Assembly (NCBI GenBank): GCA_903896015.1
Contig: CAITWF010000021.1
Span: forward strand, 1 to 64,000
DNA length: 64,000 nt
Direction: 5' to 3'
Source: an uncultured Opitutia bacterium
GTDB taxonomy: Bacteria; Verrucomicrobiota; Verrucomicrobiia; Opitutales; Opitutaceae
The notes beneath the pieces were generated by a model. It saw nothing but the letters and a program-made list of their open reading frames with translations, searched no databases and had not been told where the DNA came from. The translations under genes were made by a program, and so were the position numbers. Of the stretch, positions 21,411 to 30,427 are shown one piece after another. Every line of letters begins with the position of its first letter. Position 1 is the stretch's first letter.

Positions 21411-22413
21411 GTTTGGTCTGTGACTGCGAATTCGGAAACAGGGAAATGAACGGAGCCGGCGCCGTTTTCGCGGGCTTGGCCGCTGAGGCGGTCGTATTGC
21501 TCGCCGCGGCCAGGGGTGCCACAAAGGACACCGGCACCTCACGGCCGAGCGCGAGATTGATCTTCGCTACGGGCGCGGTCGCCTTTGCCAGAAGTTCGAG
21601 CTGAAAGTCGAGCTTCGCGAGCTGCACCGCGAAGTCACCTTCGGCGCCAAACACGACCGTCGTGCCGGTTTTCGTCTGCACCTCGATTTCGCGATCCGAG
21701 GCGAGGCGGGCGAGCGAGACGACCTGCCACGCGGCGTAGAGGTGAGGCGTGTCGAGCTGCGCGTGGGCGAGAAGATCGGCGGCGACGTTCACGCCCTCGA
21801 TCGGCGCAAAGCGTCCGCCCGCGCGCGCGAGTTTGAAGCCCGCGAGCCACGGCAATGTTTCGATCCGCGCGGTATCGTATCCGTGACCGGGAAACACCGC
21901 GCCGTCGCGCGCCACGAGGAGCGTGCGCTCGGCGCCGTCGCCGAATTGCGCCTGCAACCGCGCAACCGGCGCGCGTTCGGCGATGCGCACTTCCAAGGTG
22001 TCAGGGAAATTCCGCGTCAGGCTCGCGACGCTCACCTGCCCGTCAGCCAGAAGCCGCGCGCGCAGTTGCTGGAGGTCGAGTTCCATGAGCGTCGCGCCTT
22101 TCGGCAACCCGAGCGCAGAGCGCAGCCACGCGGCATCGAGCACGCCGTCAGCGTTCGTTTTCAGCACGAAGTTTTTCACCGGCACGGTCCGGGCCGCCGC
22201 GGGCATATTCGACGGATTCGCCCGCAGCGCCGCGATGACTTCCCACGCGCCCCACGCCACCACGATCACGACCGCAACGAACGCCAGCACGCGCGCGAGC
22301 GAGGCCGCCAGCCGCCACCGACCGCCGCGCGACATCACGCGCGGTTTCACCGGCTGCGGAATGTCGCGCCAGCTGCGGGCCTGCGGGGCGTGAACCAACG
22401 ATTGACTCATCAA
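21400..22413 (-). CDS. ftsQ: cell division protein FtsQ/DivIB
   Basis: A 337-residue bitopic membrane protein. A basic cytoplasmic tail is followed by one membrane segment (about residues 36-58, LARVLAFVAVVIVVAWGAW), then a POTRA-like domain with the FPDTLEVRIAERAPVA strand characteristic of FtsQ. The C-terminus is Ala/Pro/Ser-rich. It links early and late divisome proteins. Start and stop overlap ddl (ATGA) and ftsA, fitting one transcript. Confidence 0.9.
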   Translation of the reverse strand: MMSQSLVHAPQARSWRDIPQPVKPRVMSRGGRWRLAASLARVLAFVAVVIVVAWGAWEVIAALRANPSNMPAAARTVPVKNFVLKTNADGVLDAAWLRSALGLPKGATLMELDLQQLRARLLADGQVSVASLTRNFPDTLEVRIAERAPVARLQAQFGDGAERTLLVARDGAVFPGHGYDTARIETLPWLAGFKLARAGGRFAPIEGVNVAADLLAHAQLDTPHLYAAWQVVSLARLASDREIEVQTKTGTTVVFGAEGDFAVQLAKLDFQLELLAKATAPVAKINLALGREVPVSFVAPLAAASNTTASAAKPAKTAPAPFISLFPNSQSQTKREL

Positions 22414-23342
22414 GGTAAGGCAGCGGCCGAGCGAAAACGCTGCACCGCGGGCATGACCAACTCCCGAACCAATCCCGTAAAATCGAGTCCCCCGCAGCGA
22501 GCGCTCATCGGCAGCAAGCTGGTCTCTTTCATGCCGGGCAGCGTGTTGATTTCCAGCAAAAACGCGCCGGCTTTCGTCAGGATGAAATCGACGCGCGCGT
22601 AGTCGCGGCAGCCGCAGGCGGCGAACGCGGCCTCGGCCGCTCGCTGCACTTCGCTCGTCTGCGCCGGTTCGAGCGGCGCCGGCGCGAAATACTCCGTCGC
22701 TCCCTTCGTGTATTTGCTCGTGAAATCATATACGCCGCTCTTCGGGCGAATCTCGACCACGCCCATCGCCTTGCCACCGAGCACACCGACCGACAGTTCG
22801 CGCCCGACGAGCCGCGGTTCGATCAACCAGGAGCCGCGCGTGATTTCAGCGAGCTTCGCGGCGAGTTCGGCCCGGTTTGCGATCAGCGCGAGGCCGACGC
22901 TGCTGCCTTCGTTATTCGGCTTCACCACGAGACTCTCGCCAAGACGGGCGACGACCTCACCCGCTGTCGGCTTTTTCTCTGCAGAGAACACCACGGCATC
23001 GGCCACCCGCACACCGCGCGAGGCCGCGGCCTGTTTCGTGCGCGTCTTGTCCATCGTCAGCGCGCTGCTCGCCGCATCGCAACCCGCGTACGTCACACCT
23101 GCGGCATCGAGCAGCCGCTGCATGCCGCCGTCTTCGCCAAACGTCCCGTGCAACGTCGAAAACACCACGTGCTTCTTCGCATCGAGTCCGTCCGGCAGAG
23201 CCTCCGCGTTGATCTCAAACATCCGAGTCGGAAACGATCGCGCGAGCGCGAGGGCGCTGGCTTTGCCGGAGCCCAGCGAGACTTCTCGCTCGGCGGACGT
23301 GCCGCCGGCGAAGACTGCAATGATCGGTAACGGTTCGCTCAT
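22410..23342 (-). CDS. ddl: D-alanine--D-alanine ligase
   Basis: A 310-residue ATP-grasp enzyme joining two D-Ala for the peptidoglycan stem. Signature blocks: VFAGGTSAEREVSL at the N-terminus, STLHGTFGEDGGMQ near residue 60, VVKPNNEGSSVGL in the ATP-binding loop, DYARVDFILT and LLEINTLPGMKETSL at the end. The ATG at 23340-23342 overlaps the murB stop (ATGA) and is preferred over an ATG five codons upstream. Confidence 0.95.
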   Translation of the reverse strand: MSEPLPIIAVFAGGTSAEREVSLGSGKASALALARSFPTRMFEINAEALPDGLDAKKHVVFSTLHGTFGEDGGMQRLLDAAGVTYAGCDAASSALTMDKTRTKQAAASRGVRVADAVVFSAEKKPTAGEVVARLGESLVVKPNNEGSSVGLALIANRAELAAKLAEITRGSWLIEPRLVGRELSVGVLGGKAMGVVEIRPKSGVYDFTSKYTKGATEYFAPAPLEPAQTSEVQRAAEAAFAACGCRDYARVDFILTKAGAFLLEINTLPGMKETSLLPMSARCGGLDFTGLVRELVMPAVQRFRSAAALP

Positions 23343-24322
23343 AAAACGTCTTTCCATGCCCGGCCGTAAAGCAGCACCTCGGGCTCAAGATCGACGCCCT
23401 TCGCCTGCCGCACGCGGGCCCGCACGCGGCGCACAAGCTCCAGCACGTCCGCGCTCGATGCCCGGCCGCGGTTCACGATAAAATTCGCGTGCGTCGACGA
23501 AACTTCCGCGTCGCCCACCCGCTCACCCTTCAGCCCACTCTCGTCGATCAACCGGCCCGCGGAGTTGCCCGTCGGATTCTTGAAAATACAACCCGCGCTC
23601 GGCTCGCGCGGCTGCGATTCGTGCCGCTTCTTCGCGTAGGCATCCATCTGCCGCTTGATCGCGGACGCGTCGGCCACGGTCGCCGGCCGCAACGTCGCTC
23701 CGATCGCGATTGCGCTGTGAAGTTCAGTGCAGTGCCGGTAGTCGACGTGCATCGCCGCTTTCGCGAGCGTCTGCCCTTCGCCGTCAAAGGTGATCAGCTC
23801 CACGTGTTCGACGACGTCGAACATCCATCCGCCCATCGCGCCGGCGTTCATCCGCAACGCGCCACCCACCGATCCGGGAATGCCCTCAAGAAATTCGAAC
23901 CCCGCAATGCCCGCCACCGCCGCGCGCCCGCACAAATTTTTCAACCGCAACCCCGCGCCCACGCGCACGCTGCCGCCCGCGATCGGCTCGAACTTCGCCC
24001 ACGCCTCGTGCGCGAGCGAAATCACCAGCCCGTCAACGCCTTCATCCGGCACGATCAGATTTGAGCCGCGGCCGAGGAGAAAAACCTCCACGCCGTGCTT
24101 TGTCGCCGCACGCAACAACGCCTGCAATTCTGCGACACTGGCCGGCTCCGCGTAAACGCGGGCCGCGCCGCCTACGCGCATCGTCGTCTTCGGCGCGAGC
24201 GGCTCCTCGCGCGTGAGCTTTGTCTCGCGCGCGAGCTGTGATCGCACCGCCGCGGCAAACTCGTCCCACGTCTTCGTGCGCATCGCATCGTCCTCGACAG
24301 TCATTGTCGCGGCGGTGTTCAT
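23339..24322 (-). CDS. murB: UDP-N-acetylenolpyruvoylglucosamine reductase
   Basis: A 327-residue FAD enzyme completing UDP-MurNAc synthesis. TTMRVGGAARVYAEP starts the FAD domain, LLGRGSNLIVPDEG is the FAD-phosphate loop, and GIPGSVGGALRMNAGAMG is the central signature. The sequence GCIFKNPTGNSAGRLIDESG with the later STHANFIVN is the C-terminal substrate loop; it looks like the shorter type II form. The start overlaps the murG stop (ATGA). In many clusters murC sits just upstream of murB, and here it does not. Confidence 0.95.
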   Translation of the reverse strand: MNTAATMTVEDDAMRTKTWDEFAAAVRSQLARETKLTREEPLAPKTTMRVGGAARVYAEPASVAELQALLRAATKHGVEVFLLGRGSNLIVPDEGVDGLVISLAHEAWAKFEPIAGGSVRVGAGLRLKNLCGRAAVAGIAGFEFLEGIPGSVGGALRMNAGAMGGWMFDVVEHVELITFDGEGQTLAKAAMHVDYRHCTELHSAIAIGATLRPATVADASAIKRQMDAYAKKRHESQPREPSAGCIFKNPTGNSAGRLIDESGLKGERVGDAEVSSTHANFIVNRGRASSADVLELVRRVRARVRQAKGVDLEPEVLLYGRAWKDVL

Positions 24323-25443
24323 GCCGCGACCGTCTCCGTGCGGGCCGCATCGGCGGGCGGGTTGGTCATCGCCTCCAGATCGCGGAGCATGAGTTCAAGG
24401 GCATTCGCGCGATCGAGCCGACGGAGATTTCCCCGAAATTTTTGCAGCAGCCAGTCGCTGCTAATCAGATCGCGCACCTCGGCGTGCAACCGCTCGATCT
24501 CGGTCTGCTCGATCGCGATGCCGCAGCCCTGACGCTCGAAGAACGCCGCGTTGGCCCGCTGGTGATCGTCCGCCGCCTGCGGATAAGGCACGAGGATCGC
24601 CGGCGTCTCGCAACGGATCAACTCGGCGAGCGTCCCTGCGCCCGCGCGCGATACCACGAGATCCGCGGCCGAGAGCAACTCGCCCATCCGATCGCTGAAC
24701 GCGACGAAATGTGCGCGAACCGTCGCACCCGTCTTCGATGTCAATTCGACCGTGCGGTCGGTGCCCTTGCCGAGACCGGTCACGACGTAAAGTTGCACAC
24801 CGTCCGCGGCGAGCAGTTCGAGTTGCGCGCGCGCCCACTCGTTGAGCGCGCTCGCGCCCTGGCTGCCGCCGAGGACGACCAAGACCTTTTGATCCGGCTC
24901 GAGTCCGAGCGCAGCGCGCGCGGCCGATTGCGAGACGCGCGCAATCTCGCGCCGCACCGGCAGGCCGACGTGACGCGTAGCTTTCGCATCCACGGCGGCG
25001 ATCCGAATACCGGCCGGCAGGTAAACGCGTTGCGCGAAGCGCCCAAGCGTGCGAATCGCGCGGCCCGGCACGCGGTTCGACTCGTGCAGCGCCACCGGCA
25101 GACCGCACACGCGTCCCGCCAGCACGATCGGCGCCGAGGTAAATCCGCCAAAGCCGACGATTCCATCCGGTTTCCACGAGCGAATCAGGCGCACGCAGAA
25201 GAAAAACGCCGCCGCCTGCGACCAAGCGCATTTCAAAAGCTGGATCGGTTGCCACGCGAAGCCCGTTCCAGGCATCCGCTCGAACCGCAGATGCGGATAT
25301 TTTTCGAGCAGCCGCGCGTCGACCTTCTTGCGACTTACGAGGAGCACCGCTTCGTGTCCGCGCGCCGCGAGTCCCTCGGCGAGCGAGATGCCCGGCGACA
25401 AATGTCCGCCGGTGCCGCCACAGGAAATCAGAAACCGGCTCAC
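24319..25443 (-). CDS. murG: UDP-GlcNAc--lipid I GlcNAc transferase
   Basis: A 374-residue GT28 transferase making lipid II at the inner membrane face. The GTG at 25441-25443 starts VSRFLISCGGTGGHLSPG, the exact N-terminal glycine-rich loop, and overlaps the ftsW stop. Later motifs are GFGGFTSAPIVLAG, VVLGGSQGASALN and the acceptor/UDP loop SRAGAGTLAELI. The longer upstream frame lies inside ftsW and is a shadow. Confidence 0.95.
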   Translation of the reverse strand: MSRFLISCGGTGGHLSPGISLAEGLAARGHEAVLLVSRKKVDARLLEKYPHLRFERMPGTGFAWQPIQLLKCAWSQAAAFFFCVRLIRSWKPDGIVGFGGFTSAPIVLAGRVCGLPVALHESNRVPGRAIRTLGRFAQRVYLPAGIRIAAVDAKATRHVGLPVRREIARVSQSAARAALGLEPDQKVLVVLGGSQGASALNEWARAQLELLAADGVQLYVVTGLGKGTDRTVELTSKTGATVRAHFVAFSDRMGELLSAADLVVSRAGAGTLAELIRCETPAILVPYPQAADDHQRANAAFFERQGCGIAIEQTEIERLHAEVRDLISSDWLLQKFRGNLRRLDRANALELMLRDLEAMTNPPADAARTETVAA

Positions 25444-26585
25444 GCCATCACCTCCTGCATTGCGCGCGCGCGCCGCGGCAACGCCGCGCGACCCCACGTC
25501 CGCTGCGTGTTGATGAGCACGCCGAGCAGCAGGCCCATAAGCAAAAGATTCGACAGTCCCGCACTGATGAATGGCAGCGACATTCCCTTGGGTGGCACGA
25601 GGCCCGTGACCGAAAGCAAATTGATCAGCGCCTGCAGCGTGATGAACAGCAGGCAGCCGGTCACGAGCAGGAAGTGAAACAAGTTTGGCGCGCGCCGGAG
25701 ATGCACCAGACCCGCGATCAAGATTGTGAGAAACACCGCGACCACCCCCATCGTGAACCACATTCCCAGTTCTTCACCGATGACCGCGAAGATCATGTCG
25801 GTGTGCGCTTCGGGCAGAAAACTGAGTTGCTGGCGGCCTTGACCGAGTCCAACGCCGTCGGTGCCACCGGCCGCGTACGCAACGAGCGCCTGTTTCACTT
25901 GGTAAGGCGGCTCGGAATCCCAGAACTCCGCGAGTCGGTGCATGCGATTCGGATTTTGCACGACGAGCGCCGCGAACCCGGCGACCGCAAATGCACCCGT
26001 CGTGAGCAGGTAGCGCCACTTCGCGCCAGCGAGGAACAGCATCACGAGCCCTACCACGAGGTAAAACGCTCCCATGCCGAAGTCGGGTTCGCGCACGATC
26101 GGCAGCACGAACGCGACGATGATCGCGATCGGAAAAAGGAAGCCGCGTTTGAGTTCGCCGATGCGCGTTTGGTTGAGCGCGAGGTAATGCGCGAGGCAGA
26201 AGACGAGGCCGAGTTTCGCAAACTCCGACACCTGCACGCCGCCGAGCCGAAGCCAGCGCTGGGAACCGTTCACGCGAACGCCGACGTGCGGCACCAGCAC
26301 GAGGCCAAGAAGCACGAGGAACGCACCGCCGACCCACAGCCAATAGTTTCGCGCATAATCGAGATCGATCCGGCTCACGACGAAGCAAAGAAACGTCGCC
26401 ACCGCGACGCCCGACAATTGCTTCGTGAGATAAAAATATGGCCCTTCTTTGAACGAGGCACTCGCGCTGAACAAAATCGTCAACCCGAGCAGTGAGAGCC
26501 CGATCGCACAGACGACGATGACCGTGACCGGATTCAGCAGGGAACGCGCGCGGAAAGTCTCGGCGGGCTGCGGAGCGGTGGCCAT
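25440..26585 (-). CDS. ftsW: septal peptidoglycan glycosyltransferase FtsW (SEDS)
   Basis: A 381-residue polytopic SEDS protein with about ten membrane segments. It has the diagnostic blocks GSQRWLRLGGVQVSEFAKL, LREPDFGMG (here as VREPDFGMGAF with the conserved Asp region), the loop QGRQQLSFLPEAHTDMIFAV and, near the end, GLVPPKGMSLPFIS. It polymerises lipid II together with the FtsI-type transpeptidase encoded in the same cluster. It precedes murG with an overlapping stop/start and follows the LysM gene by 70 bp. Confidence 0.95.
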   Translation of the reverse strand: MATAPQPAETFRARSLLNPVTVIVVCAIGLSLLGLTILFSASASFKEGPYFYLTKQLSGVAVATFLCFVVSRIDLDYARNYWLWVGGAFLVLLGLVLVPHVGVRVNGSQRWLRLGGVQVSEFAKLGLVFCLAHYLALNQTRIGELKRGFLFPIAIIVAFVLPIVREPDFGMGAFYLVVGLVMLFLAGAKWRYLLTTGAFAVAGFAALVVQNPNRMHRLAEFWDSEPPYQVKQALVAYAAGGTDGVGLGQGRQQLSFLPEAHTDMIFAVIGEELGMWFTMGVVAVFLTILIAGLVHLRRAPNLFHFLLVTGCLLFITLQALINLLSVTGLVPPKGMSLPFISAGLSNLLLMGLLLGVLINTQRTWGRAALPRRARAMQEVMA

Positions 26586-26655
26586 ATCGTCGCGGCGGGG
26601 ATGACTATTCGGTTAGGGCAAGACGAAGCGGGCAAATCAGAAGTGCGCGAAAAAT

Positions 26656-27600
26656 TTACGGCTTGCCCGTCGGCGCGGGCGTATCGTCAACCTTGATCAC
26701 GGGCACTGCACCCGTGCTCGGCGAGTTCGGTCCCGTCGCGGGCGCGGCGGTCGAACTCGGCGGAGTAAAGAGCGGTTTGATCTCCGGCACCGGAGCCTTG
26801 GCGGGAGCCGAGGCGGTCGCACCGGAATTTCCCGCCGGCTTGGCGGCGGACTTTCCCGTAGTGCCCTTCCAGCCGGGAATGACGAGTTCCATGCCCGCAT
26901 AGATCTTCTGCGGATCGGTGATGTTGTTCGCGGCGCCGAGGTCGGCCATCTTCACGCCGTATTTCTTAGCGATCGTGCCGAGGGTCTCGCCGGACTTCAC
27001 GGTGTGCTTCACGACGTCGCCTGAGGTCTTCGGCGCGGCGCCCGGGGTGTCACCCGCCTTCGCTGACGTCGGCGCAGTTGCCGCTGGCGCAGTCTTCGCT
27101 GCCGGCGTTACTTTGCTCGGAATGAGGAGCTTCTGGCCCTCATGAAGCGACGCGGTAGTCTTAAGGTTATTTGCCGCCGCGAGTTCCTGATAGGTGAGAT
27201 GATTCTTCTTCGCGATCGTCCACAGGCTGTCACCGGATTTCACGACGTAAGTCGTCGCGGGGACGACATCGGCCACGGGGGGCGCGAGCAGAGCGGATTC
27301 CGCGGCAGTGCCGGGACGCGTCGGCGAGAAACGCACGCCGTTGCTCGACGCGAGCGCAGGGGCGTCTGGATTAAACGCGATCGGCGCGGCGGTCACGGGC
27401 GAGCTGTCGCCGGTCGGGCCGCTGACACTCGGCGAGACGCCGCTGACGGACACGCTGGGCTCGGGCGCAGCCTTTGTGACCGTATCAACGGGCGCGGGCG
27501 TCGGCTTCGAGGTGGCGCTGCAGCCCGGATTGGCAAAAATCAGGATCAAGGCAAACACGTGGATGCCCACGACGACGCCGAGGACTTTCATGATTTTCAT
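26656..27600 (-). CDS. LysM-domain cell-wall-binding protein of the dcw cluster
   Basis: A 314-residue protein. A hydrophobic N-terminal segment (residues about 5-27, ending IFANPGCSAT) may be a lipoprotein signal or anchor. Two LysM domains follow (YVVKSGDSLWTIAKKN at about 118-165 and HTVKSGETLGTIAKKY at about 197-245), separated and flanked by Ala/Pro/Thr-rich linkers. LysM binds GlcNAc chains in peptidoglycan. It lies in the usual murD position between mraY and ftsW. No catalytic domain is visible, so a structural or targeting role at the septum is inferred. Confidence 0.85.
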   Translation of the reverse strand: MKIMKVLGVVVGIHVFALILIFANPGCSATSKPTPAPVDTVTKAAPEPSVSVSGVSPSVSGPTGDSSPVTAAPIAFNPDAPALASSNGVRFSPTRPGTAAESALLAPPVADVVPATTYVVKSGDSLWTIAKKNHLTYQELAAANNLKTTASLHEGQKLLIPSKVTPAAKTAPAATAPTSAKAGDTPGAAPKTSGDVVKHTVKSGETLGTIAKKYGVKMADLGAANNITDPQKIYAGMELVIPGWKGTTGKSAAKPAGNSGATASAPAKAPVPEIKPLFTPPSSTAAPATGPNSPSTGAVPVIKVDDTPAPTGKP

Positions 27601-27686
27601 AGGTAGATTGAGTTAGCTGGTTGTGAAGATTTGTGGTGGTGAAAGCTACTTTAAACGCGCCGCGCGGTAAGCGGCGCCGGGGTTTC

Positions 27687-27707
27687 AAAAGCCATGCGGA
27701 GCATGCT
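27687..27707 (-). terminator. weak terminator-like hairpin inside the dcw cluster
   Basis: On the minus strand an imperfect hairpin (arms AAGCATGC and GCATGGCTT with one bulged base, 3-nt loop) ends in a T4 run. It lies between the 63-residue ORF and the LysM gene and could partly terminate the upstream mraZ-to-mraY transcript. The stem is short, so confidence is low. Confidence 0.3.
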
Positions 27708-27721
27708 TCGTTTCGCCGTGG

Positions 27722-27913
27722 TCACTTGGCGATGCGTCCTGCGAGCTGACCGCGCCGCGCCGCCCACGCACGGATGAACGCGCGGTTGCCCATCGCCGCC
27801 GGCAGCACGGCGCGCGACGAGGTGCTGCACACAAACCGAGGCGCACGCACCGTGCGCTCCGAGACACGTGCGGTGGTGGCCGCCGTGGTGGTATTTTTCG
27901 AGGTCGCCTTCAT
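27722..27913 (-). CDS. small basic hypothetical protein, 63 aa
   Basis: An ATG at 27911-27913, two bases after the mraY stop, begins a 63-residue Ala/Arg/Thr-rich basic protein with no membrane segment or known motif. Position and strand fit the dcw operon. No Shine-Dalgarno sequence is visible, as for many genes here. It could be a genuine small protein specific to this lineage or a chance frame; composition alone does not decide. Confidence 0.4.
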   Translation of the reverse strand: MKATSKNTTTAATTARVSERTVRAPRFVCSTSSRAVLPAAMGNRAFIRAWAARRGQLAGRIAK

Positions 27914-27915
27914 GG

Positions 27916-29031
27916 TTAGCGGAGTTTGAGGGTCGCGAGGCTGGCGAGCGCACACCCGAGCGAGAGAACCCAGAAGCGAAGAACTACCTTCGTCTCCGGC
28001 CAGCCCTTCTTCTGAAAATGGTGGTGAATCGGCGCCATCAGGAACACCCGCCGCCCCACGCCAAAACGCAGCCGCGTGTATTTGAACCAGCCGATCTGAA
28101 TCACAACCGAAAGTAGCTCGACGACGAACACCCCGCCCGCGATCACCAAGGTGAACGGCTGATTGATCATGAACGCCATTACGCCGATCAGTCCGCCGAG
28201 CGCGAGCGAGCCGGTGTCGCCCATGAATACTTCCGCCGGGTGCGAGTTGAACCACAAAAACGCCATGCAGCCACCGACGAGCGCTCCGCAGATCACCACG
28301 AGTTCACCCGTGCCGCGAACATGGCTGAGCAAAAGATACTCCGACAGGAAAACGTGATCTGCGACGTAGGCCATCAACCCGACCACGAGCACCACCGTGA
28401 TGGTGCAGCCGACCGCGAGCCCGTCGAGCCCGTCGGTAAAGTTGATCGCATTGCTGAACCCGACGATCCAGACGTAAATCATCACGAGCAGCAGCCACCA
28501 GGGCATCGACGGAATCACGGCGTGCTTCACGAACGGCACCCACAGTTCGCGAATTTTTTCGGAGCTCATCGGGTGCCACAGCAACGCGCCAAGCGCGACG
28601 AGCGTCGCCAGCGTCTGCCAGACGATCTTTTCCCACGAGGCGATACCGTCGCTCTTTTTGCGCACCACCTTCAGGTAGTCGTCGCGAAAACCCGGCACCG
28701 TCAGCGCCGCATAGACGAACAACGCGACGACGACCCAGACATTGGGCGCCGCCCACAGCACGGAGCTGATGAAAACCGAGAAAAAAATAATTAGCCCCCC
28801 CATCGTCGGCGTGTGCTTCTTGTCGAAGTAGGTCGCGCCGAGTGCGCCGGTGCGGTTGTCGATGTAGCCGTGGCCAAACTTGAGTTCGCGAAATTTCCGA
28901 ATCAGGATCGGCCCGATCGCGAAACCGATGAAAAGCGATGTGAGCGCGGCGAAGATCGTCCGCAGCGTCATGTATTTCAACAGGCGCAGTGGGCCAAAAT
29001 ATTCCGAGTAGTCTGCGAGATAACTAAGCAT
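27916..29031 (-). CDS. mraY: phospho-N-acetylmuramoyl-pentapeptide transferase
   Basis: A 371-residue polytopic enzyme that makes lipid I. ATG 29029-29031 (MLSYLADYSEYFGPL) overlaps the murF stop by 8 bp. It has the KKHTPTMGGL block, the catalytic FRDDYLK pair (the family usually shows FVDDY; the two Asp are intact), NFTDGLDGLAVG and, near the C-terminus, MAPIHHHFQKKGWPE with the His triplet. About ten membrane segments are evident. Confidence 0.95.
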   Translation of the reverse strand: MLSYLADYSEYFGPLRLLKYMTLRTIFAALTSLFIGFAIGPILIRKFRELKFGHGYIDNRTGALGATYFDKKHTPTMGGLIIFFSVFISSVLWAAPNVWVVVALFVYAALTVPGFRDDYLKVVRKKSDGIASWEKIVWQTLATLVALGALLWHPMSSEKIRELWVPFVKHAVIPSMPWWLLLVMIYVWIVGFSNAINFTDGLDGLAVGCTITVVLVVGLMAYVADHVFLSEYLLLSHVRGTGELVVICGALVGGCMAFLWFNSHPAEVFMGDTGSLALGGLIGVMAFMINQPFTLVIAGGVFVVELLSVVIQIGWFKYTRLRFGVGRRVFLMAPIHHHFQKKGWPETKVVLRFWVLSLGCALASLATLKLR

Positions 29032-30427
29032 GGACGGCCTCCGGCACGGGCTTCGCCTCCGCAAGCGCCTGCTCGAGTTGGTAACGGCGACTCCCCTTCA
29101 CGAACACCGCGCCGCGCCACGTTGCAATCGCGGCCGCAATCGGATCGGGGGTGGAGCAAATCTGGATCTGCTTCGAAAAATCACCCTGCTCAAGCACGCC
29201 GCGGCACACTTCGTCCGCCCACGTGCCGATCACCAGCAATTGATCTGATGCGCGCAGCGGCAGCGTGCGGCCGAGCCGGCGGTGATGCGCCGGTGCCTCG
29301 GCGCCGAGTTCTTCCATGCATCCGATTACATAGAGACGGCGGTCCGCTGAGTCGGTGATCGCCACAAAAGTCGCCAGCGCATCGGCCATCGAGGCGGGAT
29401 TGGCGTTGTAGCAGTCGAGGTAAAGCAGCTGGCCCTCTGTGCGGCGGATTTCACCGCGGAGTTTCGGCGGCGCCCAAGCCGCGAGCCGCAGTTGGATCAC
29501 CTCGGGCTTCACGCCGAGCCGGAGCGCCACGGTGATCGCGAGCGCGGCGTTGTCGGCCATCCCATCGGTGATGCGCCGCAACTTGAACATCGCCGGCGGC
29601 GGCGGCCCGAACGCGACCGCGATGACGGTCTCATCACGCCGCTGGATCACATTGTAGTGAATCGTGTGCTGCGGGAGTGTCGCCGGGCGGAGCACCGTGG
29701 ATTTTTCCAACACGAGCTGATCGACGAACAAATCGCGGAACGCGGCGAACTGCGTGCAGCTTTTCGGAAACACCGCCACTCCTTTCGGCGCGACACCGCG
29801 CACGAGTCCGGATTTTTCGCGCGCCACGCCCTCCAGACTTCCGAGCGCCTCGATGTGAGCCGGACCAACCATCGTGATCACACCGATGTCGGGCCGGATC
29901 ATTTCCGCCAGCGGCGCCATGTCGCCCGGGCCGCTGATGCCGGCCTCAATGACGGCGAACGCATGAGCCGCATCCAGCCGCGTGAGCGTGAGCGGCACGC
30001 CGAGGTGATTGTTTAAATTACCCTCGGTGGCCAGCACGCCGGAGCTGGCGCCACCGAGGACGAGAGTGAGCAGCTCTTTCGTCGACGTCTTCCCCGCACT
30101 CCCGGAAATCCCCACCACCTGGCCGCGAAACGCACGCCGATGCTCGCGCGCGATCGCCTGAAACGCGATCAGTGGATCGCGCACCACGAGTTGCGGCAGT
30201 GCGAGCGAATCATTCGGCGTCGCAACGATCGCCGCCGCCGCACCGGCAGCCTGCGCCACGGCTAGAAATTGGTGGCCGTCTCGCCTGTCCGTCGTGAGCG
30301 CGACAAAAACCTGCCCCGTCCGCACCACCCGCGAATCGATCGCGAACCCGGAAAGCGCCGAAACCGGCGATGCCGTCCAGCGCCCGCCGGTCCATGCAAC
30401 CAAATCAACTGGAGCGAAGATCGGCAT
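29024..30427 (-). CDS. murF: UDP-MurNAc-tripeptide--D-Ala-D-Ala ligase
   Basis: A 467-residue Mur ligase that adds D-Ala-D-Ala to the UDP-MurNAc-tripeptide. The N-terminal domain includes FAIDSRVVRTGQVFVAL, the P-loop is GISGSAGKTSTKEL (Ser where Thr is common), followed by NNHLGVPLTL, IEAGISGPGDM and the LDCYNANPASMADAL segment of the C-domain. It directly abuts murE (murE stop followed by murF ATG) and overlaps mraY. Confidence 0.94.
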   Translation of the reverse strand: MPIFAPVDLVAWTGGRWTASPVSALSGFAIDSRVVRTGQVFVALTTDRRDGHQFLAVAQAAGAAAAIVATPNDSLALPQLVVRDPLIAFQAIAREHRRAFRGQVVGISGSAGKTSTKELLTLVLGGASSGVLATEGNLNNHLGVPLTLTRLDAAHAFAVIEAGISGPGDMAPLAEMIRPDIGVITMVGPAHIEALGSLEGVAREKSGLVRGVAPKGVAVFPKSCTQFAAFRDLFVDQLVLEKSTVLRPATLPQHTIHYNVIQRRDETVIAVAFGPPPPAMFKLRRITDGMADNAALAITVALRLGVKPEVIQLRLAAWAPPKLRGEIRRTEGQLLYLDCYNANPASMADALATFVAITDSADRRLYVIGCMEELGAEAPAHHRRLGRTLPLRASDQLLVIGTWADEVCRGVLEQGDFSKQIQICSTPDPIAAAIATWRGAVFVKGSRRYQLEQALAEAKPVPEAVHA

